DNA from: CAZJGF01 sp964545665
GTDB taxonomy: Bacteria; Chloroflexota; Dehalococcoidia; GIF9; AB-539-J10
Assembly (NCBI GenBank): GCA_964545665.1
Contig: CAZJGF010000063.1
Span: 1 to 9,021, forward strand
DNA length: 9,021 nucleotides
Direction: 5' to 3'
The notes beneath the pieces were generated by a model. The model saw nothing but the letters and a program-made list of their open reading frames with translations. It did no database searches and was not told where the DNA came from. The position numbers and the translations under genes are program-made. Position 1 is the stretch's first letter. The number at the start of each line of letters is the position of its first letter. Below are positions 5,019 through 9,021 of the stretch, piece by piece.

Positions 5019-5685
5019 CCCGGTTAACAACTTCAGGCTTTTCCGCAAAAAAGTAGTGAGTACCACCATCGACTACGCTGAGTTCTGCTCCTTCGATTCT
5101 GGCAGCCAAATAAGAACTATACTTAGGCGGTGTCATCACATCCTCGCTACCACAAAGCACCAGAGTAGGAACTTTAATTTGGTGGGCTTTTTCTAAGATG
5201 TCAAACTTGTCACAACAGATAAAATCGTTTAACTGCACCTTAGCCCCAACCTTAGCCGTTTCAGCCAGCAATTTTTTCTTTAACTCTGGCTCAATGTGGC
5301 TATACTGCGGCTCAATAAATTCTTGTAGCCAAATGGAAGGCTTCTCTATACCATCCTGAATCATAGAGAGATACTGTGGAGCTACCCGTAACTTGGCCCC
5401 CGTACCAGCAAGGATAATAGCTTTGACATCCTCAGAGTGCTTCAGCGCATACATTTGGACAATAGCACCACCTAGAGAATGCCCAGCCAAGACTGGGGCA
5501 TGGTATCCCCGGTCAAGAGTATAGCAATGTAGCCATGCAACGTAGTCTTCAATGCTAGTGCAAGGTTCTCCTGGAGAAAGATGCCCCGGGAGATTAATAG
5601 CCTCAGCTCCTGGGAAATACTGTATTTGATATTTCCAGACTACAGACGTATTCCCCGAACCATGAATAAATATCAACTCTTTCAC
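4990..5685 (-). CDS. Alpha/beta hydrolase
   Basis: A 231-residue cytoplasmic alpha/beta hydrolase with no signal peptide. The oxyanion motif HGSG is at 8-11. The nucleophile elbow GHSLGG gives Ser70, the acid is Asp182 in CGSEDVMTPP, and the base is His210 in GGTHYFF, so the triad is complete and in order. The lid region is about 105-165. It could be a carboxylesterase, thioesterase or MhpC-like C-C hydrolase; the substrate cannot be assigned. The start is GTG at 5685, whose bases overlap the TGA of gyrA (GTGA, 4 nt). No Shine-Dalgarno precedes it, so translation likely depends on ribosomes finishing gyrA. Its 3' end overlaps the radical SAM gene by 29 nt, tail to tail. Confidence 0.9.
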   Translation of the reverse strand: MKELIFIHGSGNTSVVWKYQIQYFPGAEAINLPGHLSPGEPCTSIEDYVAWLHCYTLDRGYHAPVLAGHSLGGAIVQMYALKHSEDVKAIILAGTGAKLRVAPQYLSMIQDGIEKPSIWLQEFIEPQYSHIEPELKKKLLAETAKVGAKVQLNDFICCDKFDILEKAHQIKVPTLVLCGSEDVMTPPKYSSYLAARIEGAELSVVDGGTHYFFAEKPEVVNRVIEQFLLGL

Positions 5686-8120
5686 TGAATTGCCTGGGAA
5701 GGGTAATCTGGCATAGCGATAGAAACTACACTGTCATCTTCACCCATCGCCATTAGACGTACACCACAGCCATTTCTGGTCTGAACCGAGACCTGTTCAA
5801 GAGGAATACACTCAACGTTGCCCTTGGCCGATAGCATCACCAATGATCCTTCCAAGGGAACAAGTTTAGACGCAGCCACCTTGCCTGCTTTCTCAGTAAC
5901 TCTATGAGCTCTAATTCCTTTACCTCCCCTCTTATGAACAGGATAACGTTCCAATCGAGTTAACTTGCCAAAGCCCTTTTCAGTCACCGTGAGCAGATAG
6001 GTATCAGGAGAAACAGAATCCATGCCAACAACAAAATCATTGGTCAGCCGAATACCACGAACGCCGCCGCTGCTCCGAGACGCAGCTCTCAATTCTTCAA
6101 CCTTAAATCTGCTAGCTTGCCCATTTTGACCTACCAAAATGATCTCGTCCATATCGGTAACAACTCTAGCCGATACTAGTTCATCACCACTCTTGAGCCT
6201 CACAGCAATAAGGCCATTCTTTTTGATCGAAGCAAATTTGTTCAGAGGGGTCTTTTTTACCTCACCAGCTTTAGTAGCCAGCAATAAAAACCGATTAGGC
6301 TCGAAGCTTGGCACAGCCAGCAATGTGGTTATCCCGTCTTTCAAGTCCACGGGCAACAAATTGACCAGTGCCATGCCTTTGGCCGTCCGAGACGAATCTT
6401 CAGGAATCTCATAGCACTTCAAACAATAGACTCTACCTCGGTTGGTGAAGAAGAGTATATTGTCATGTGTGTCGGCTGCTAGGATATGCCTCACCAAATC
6501 ACCTTCACGGGTCACCATTCCCATAACACCTCTCCCACCACGGTGCTGTAGCCGATAATTGCTAGCAGGAAGCCGTTTAATGAACCCTTGATTGCTAATC
6601 GTAATTACCACGCTCTGGTGAGGAACAAGGTCTTCCTGACGAAACTCCGTCACCTCCTCCTCGCTAATTGCGGTGCGCCGCTCATCACCATGCTTGGATC
6701 TTAGCTGAGCAACATCTTGTTTAATAAGTAACAATATCTTTCTAGGGGTAGCTAATAGATCCTCAAGGTAGGAAATATTCTTCAATACATCAGCGTGCTC
6801 CTCAGCTATTCTTTCCCGCTCCAGCCTAGCCAAGCGACGAAGGGGCATATCAAGAATAGCTTGGGCCTGCGCTTGAGACAAGCTAAAGGCGGTCATCAAG
6901 TTGGTGCGCGCAACGTCAACATTCTCAGATTGCCGGATAAGTTTAATCACTTGCTCCAGGTTATCAAGAGCGATCCGAAAGCCTTCGAGGATGTGAGCTC
7001 TATTCCTTGCTTTCTCAAGCTCAAATTGGGAACGCCTGGTGATGACCTCACAGCGAAAGTCAATATAGCAAGTTAGTGCCTCTTTAAGATTAATTACTTT
7101 GGGTTGTCCATTGACTAAAGCAACCATGTTAATGAAAAAAGCGGATTGCATGGCGCTATTCTTATAAAGATTATTAAGTACCCGCTGGGGCTGCCCGTCC
7201 TTCCTGAGTTCGATGACAAGACGCATGCCTTCCCTATCCGATTCATCGCGGACTTCGGCTATCCCGGCAATCCTCTTCCCTTTAACCAGTTCCGCTATCC
7301 GCTCCACTAAAGCTGCCTTGTTCACTTGGTAGGGAAGCTCAGTAACAACTATTTGTCTTCTGCCTCCCTTAGTACTTACTTCACTGGCTTTAGCTCGGAC
7401 TACAACTTTTCCTCGCCCTGTAGCATAAGCGCTTTTTATGCCATCCTGCCCCAAGATTACGGCTCCAGTGGGAAAATCGGGGGCCTTGACAAATTCCAGC
7501 AGTTCTTCCCCAGTAGCGTCGGGGTTATCAATTAAATAGGTGATAGCGTCGCATATTTCCCCCAAGTTATGCGGCGGAATACTAGTTGCCATGCCCACAG
7601 CTATGCCCGATGAGCCATTAACCAGTAAATTAGGCAACCTGGCTGGCAAGACAGAAGGCTCTTTAAGCGAATCATCAAAATTGGGAACAAAGTCTACGGT
7701 ATCTTTATCAATATCAACCAACATCTCTTCAGCAATCTCAGCAAGTCTGGCTTCGGTATACCTCATTGCGGCTGGCGGGTCGTTGTCAATGCTGCCAAAA
7801 TTCCCCTGTCCATCGATTAAGACATGCCTCAATGAGAAACTTTGTGCCATGCGTACCATGGCTTCATATACTGGAGCATCTCCATGTGGGTGATATTTCC
7901 CTAGAACCTCCCCAACAATTCGAGCACTTTTCTTATGTGGGCTATTGTGACGTAGCCCTAATCCTTCCATGGCATATAAGACCCGTCGCTGCACTGGCTT
8001 CAAGCCATCCCGCACATCAGGTAGTGCGCGGGAGATAATAACGCTCATAGCATAGTCGAGGTAGGAAACCTTCATCTCCTCCTCAATATCAATTGGCTTC
8101 ACCACGCCGATTTCAGTCAC
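5682..8120 (-). CDS. gyrA: DNA gyrase subunit A
   Basis: An 812-residue subunit of the type II topoisomerase that introduces negative supercoils with GyrB. The N-terminal breakage-reunion domain carries the active-site Tyr121 (AMRYTEAR; Tyr122 in E. coli). The quinolone region reads HPHGDAPVYEAMVRMAQ: Ala82 and Glu86 stand where E. coli has Ser83 and Asp87. A tower and coiled coil precede the C-terminal beta-pinwheel (from about 505). The GyrA box is QHRGGRG (525-531), a conservative variant of QRRGGKG, which marks it as GyrA rather than ParC. A second RGGKG occurs at 731-735. It lacks the acidic tail of the longer E. coli protein. The start is GTG at 8120, with GGGAGG 9 nt upstream inside the end of the TPR gene, two bases after that gene's stop. 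It is the middle gene of a three-gene coupled operon. Confidence 0.98.
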   Translation of the reverse strand: MTEIGVVKPIDIEEEMKVSYLDYAMSVIISRALPDVRDGLKPVQRRVLYAMEGLGLRHNSPHKKSARIVGEVLGKYHPHGDAPVYEAMVRMAQSFSLRHVLIDGQGNFGSIDNDPPAAMRYTEARLAEIAEEMLVDIDKDTVDFVPNFDDSLKEPSVLPARLPNLLVNGSSGIAVGMATSIPPHNLGEICDAITYLIDNPDATGEELLEFVKAPDFPTGAVILGQDGIKSAYATGRGKVVVRAKASEVSTKGGRRQIVVTELPYQVNKAALVERIAELVKGKRIAGIAEVRDESDREGMRLVIELRKDGQPQRVLNNLYKNSAMQSAFFINMVALVNGQPKVINLKEALTCYIDFRCEVITRRSQFELEKARNRAHILEGFRIALDNLEQVIKLIRQSENVDVARTNLMTAFSLSQAQAQAILDMPLRRLARLERERIAEEHADVLKNISYLEDLLATPRKILLLIKQDVAQLRSKHGDERRTAISEEEVTEFRQEDLVPHQSVVITISNQGFIKRLPASNYRLQHRGGRGVMGMVTREGDLVRHILAADTHDNILFFTNRGRVYCLKCYEIPEDSSRTAKGMALVNLLPVDLKDGITTLLAVPSFEPNRFLLLATKAGEVKKTPLNKFASIKKNGLIAVRLKSGDELVSARVVTDMDEIILVGQNGQASRFKVEELRAASRSSGGVRGIRLTNDFVVGMDSVSPDTYLLTVTEKGFGKLTRLERYPVHKRGGKGIRAHRVTEKAGKVAASKLVPLEGSLVMLSAKGNVECIPLEQVSVQTRNGCGVRLMAMGEDDSVVSIAMPDYPSQAIQ

Positions 8121-8122
8121 CC

Positions 8123-8962
8123 CTAAATTCCTCCCTCTTCACCAGTTTCTTCAATCACAGAGAAACCTTCTAGTAAAGCTTTGTCTTCGTCTTCAGAAGA
8201 ATCTTCGCCCTCTCCATCAGCATACCCATTTCCCCTCTGTGTTTCATTTTCACCGGTAGCAATGTTAGGCGTGGGCGGCGATTCTGCGATATAAGTACGC
8301 AGATGCTCGATAGCCGTAGTGGGAAAGGAGGGCCGCCCTGCTTGGCTAGAATGTTGATATACCTCCCTAACAATTACTTGCACTCCACTTCCTCCCAGGC
8401 TAAGTATAGCCGCAGCATATCTATTTCCTCCCTGCATTAGCCTGCCAAGACGCAGCCCATGCCTTGGCTCCACTTCCCCCAAATACTCTCCATACTCGTC
8501 TTCCACAACTAAGCGTTGTCCTCTAAGCCTTAGATGGACTTGGGCCCCGACACCCATCCTGGCTAGCACCTCGGTTGAAGCCAAACTGTCAAGGTTCACC
8601 ACTCCAGCCTTCCCCGTCTCAGTAATGAACAGCTCTGAAGCAACCTTATGATGTCCACCATCAATGGTTGTCGTAGATTCAGACAAGCTAGCCAATCGAG
8701 CCAGATTCTTGGTAGCAATAACATTACCAGGGGCAAGCTCTAAGGCCTTACTATATGCCTCCCTGGCCTCAGCAAACTTCCCTAACTCCGTCAAAGCCCT
8801 ACCAAGGCGATTATAAGCTCCAACATCATTAGGAACCCATTCAATTATGCTCTTGTTTGCTGCCACTGCCTCTTCCCAACGACCGAGTATAGCCAAATTT
8901 ATGGCTTCCTGACTCAGTCTTTTCGCTAACCTAGTCCGCTCTTCCTCCTGCTGATAAGCCAT
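8123..8962 (-). CDS. TPR protein with a HIRAN-like beta domain and acidic tail
   Basis: A 279-residue protein with no signal peptide. Residues about 12-92 form two to three tetratricopeptide repeats (AINLAILGRWEEAVAAN; AYNRLGRALTELGKFAEA; AYSKALELAPGN), a protein-interaction scaffold. After a linker, residues 137-203 form a compact beta-rich segment (RLVVEDEYGEYLGEVEPRHG, then RLGRLMQGGNRYAAAILSL and VQVIVREVYQ). It resembles the HIRAN/SH3-like layout of a strand pair, G-x-x-x-G-x-x-E/P-R and then a helix; this resemblance is my reading, not an established match. A low-complexity Asp/Glu-rich tail follows from about 236. The ATG at 8962 has GAGG upstream and a promoter candidate at 8982-9010. 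It heads the gyrA operon, and its last codons contain the gyrA ribosome site. The function is unknown; a role at DNA or with gyrase is only suggested by context. Confidence 0.85.
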   Translation of the reverse strand: MAYQQEEERTRLAKRLSQEAINLAILGRWEEAVAANKSIIEWVPNDVGAYNRLGRALTELGKFAEAREAYSKALELAPGNVIATKNLARLASLSESTTTIDGGHHKVASELFITETGKAGVVNLDSLASTEVLARMGVGAQVHLRLRGQRLVVEDEYGEYLGEVEPRHGLRLGRLMQGGNRYAAAILSLGGSGVQVIVREVYQHSSQAGRPSFPTTAIEHLRTYIAESPPTPNIATGENETQRGNGYADGEGEDSSEDEDKALLEGFSVIEETGEEGGI

Positions 8963-8981
8963 GTCCTGTTACCTCGGATAA

Positions 8982-9010
8982 ATCGTGACAAGTCACATAA
9001 AGAATGTCAA
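8982..9010 (-). promoter_or_regulatory. Candidate promoter of the TPR–gyrA–hydrolase operon
   Basis: The minus strand has a perfect TTGACA -35 (9010-9005). At 17-nt spacing the -10 is CACGAT (8987-8982), matching only 3 of 6. The -35 and spacing are good but the -10 is weak. The inverted repeat at 8985-8996 occupies the end of the spacer and part of the -10, which may indicate a regulated promoter. Confidence 0.4.
8985..8996. promoter_or_regulatory. Inverted repeat GTGAC-N2-GTCAC in the gyrA operon promoter
   Basis: GTGACAAGTCAC has perfect 5-bp arms around a 2-bp centre. It lies over the predicted -10 and spacer, about 22 nt upstream of the TPR start codon. It resembles a CRP-type TGTGA/TCACA pair but with the arms 2 bp too close. 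The binding factor is unknown. Confidence 0.4.
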
Positions 9011-9021
9011 GCGAATTCCAG

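Noticed and set aside
4936..5196. A frameshifted alternative C-terminus of the radical SAM protein
   Set aside because: The CX4CX2C end in the 4626 frame is what the family shows, and the alternative frame runs antisense through the hydrolase gene.
5811..5820. CAACGTTG as a third copy of the Fur-type operator
   Set aside because: It is inside gyrA coding sequence, lacks the 2-bp centre and lacks one outer G/C pair.
7540..7893. Plus-strand open frame of 117 codons opposite gyrA (similar ones at 6139, 6795, 7326 and 7766)
   Set aside because: These lie antisense inside the conserved gyrA coding sequence, with low-complexity Ser-rich translations and no recognisable domain.
8985..8996. CRP/FNR box
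   Set aside because: The TGTGA and TCAC half-sites are separated by 4 rather than 6 bp, so it does not fit that family's spacing.

Overview
The window is a stretch of bacterial chromosome carrying ordinary cellular genes. It shows no phage, transposon, CRISPR or RNA gene that I can see. Gene content and protein style (GyrA with Ala/Glu at the two main quinolone positions, a TIGR03960-type B12-binding radical SAM protein, an AMACR-like CaiB/BaiF protein, a Fur–CooT pair) suggest an anaerobic, non-enterobacterial lineage. Chloroflexota such as Dehalococcoidia is my best guess, but this is inference from protein character, not a database match. The run of exactly 100 N at 4526-4625 indicates a scaffolded draft or metagenome assembly.

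Layout. Positions 1-3205 are all on the minus strand, transcribed right to left. First comes an AMACR-like CoA-transferase-family gene, then dtd 5 nt behind it. Next is a Fur-family regulator with its own strong promoter, overlapped by a CooT-type nickel-binding protein gene. These are followed by an isoprenylcysteine methyltransferase-family membrane protein, and by the first 14 codons of an exported or membrane protein running off the left edge. A 156-nt divergent region (3206-3361) carries good sigma70-type promoters in both directions. On the plus strand, 3362-5018 encodes a B12-binding radical SAM protein interrupted by the assembly gap. Its 3' end overlaps tail to tail (29 nt) the last gene of a minus-strand operon: TPR protein (8962-8123), gyrA (8120-5682), alpha/beta hydrolase (5685-4990). 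Those three are tightly coupled, with a 2-nt gap and then a 4-nt GTGA overlap.

How it fits together. The most interesting part is the Fur–CooT unit. The regulator carries an extra C-terminal helical segment with an HNxxH motif. Its start codon lies only 10 nt downstream of a perfect TATAAT, so the mRNA is probably leaderless. A perfect GCAAC-N2-GTTGC palindrome overlaps its -35 box. A second element with the same half-sites and spacing lies about 30 nt upstream of the methyltransferase gene. From the CooT partner and the TTGCAA-type operator, I infer a small autoregulated nickel-responsive regulon. dtd (proofreading of D-aminoacyl-tRNA) and gyrA (DNA supercoiling) are housekeeping genes. The substrates of the racemase/transferase, the hydrolase and the methyltransferase cannot be read from the sequence.
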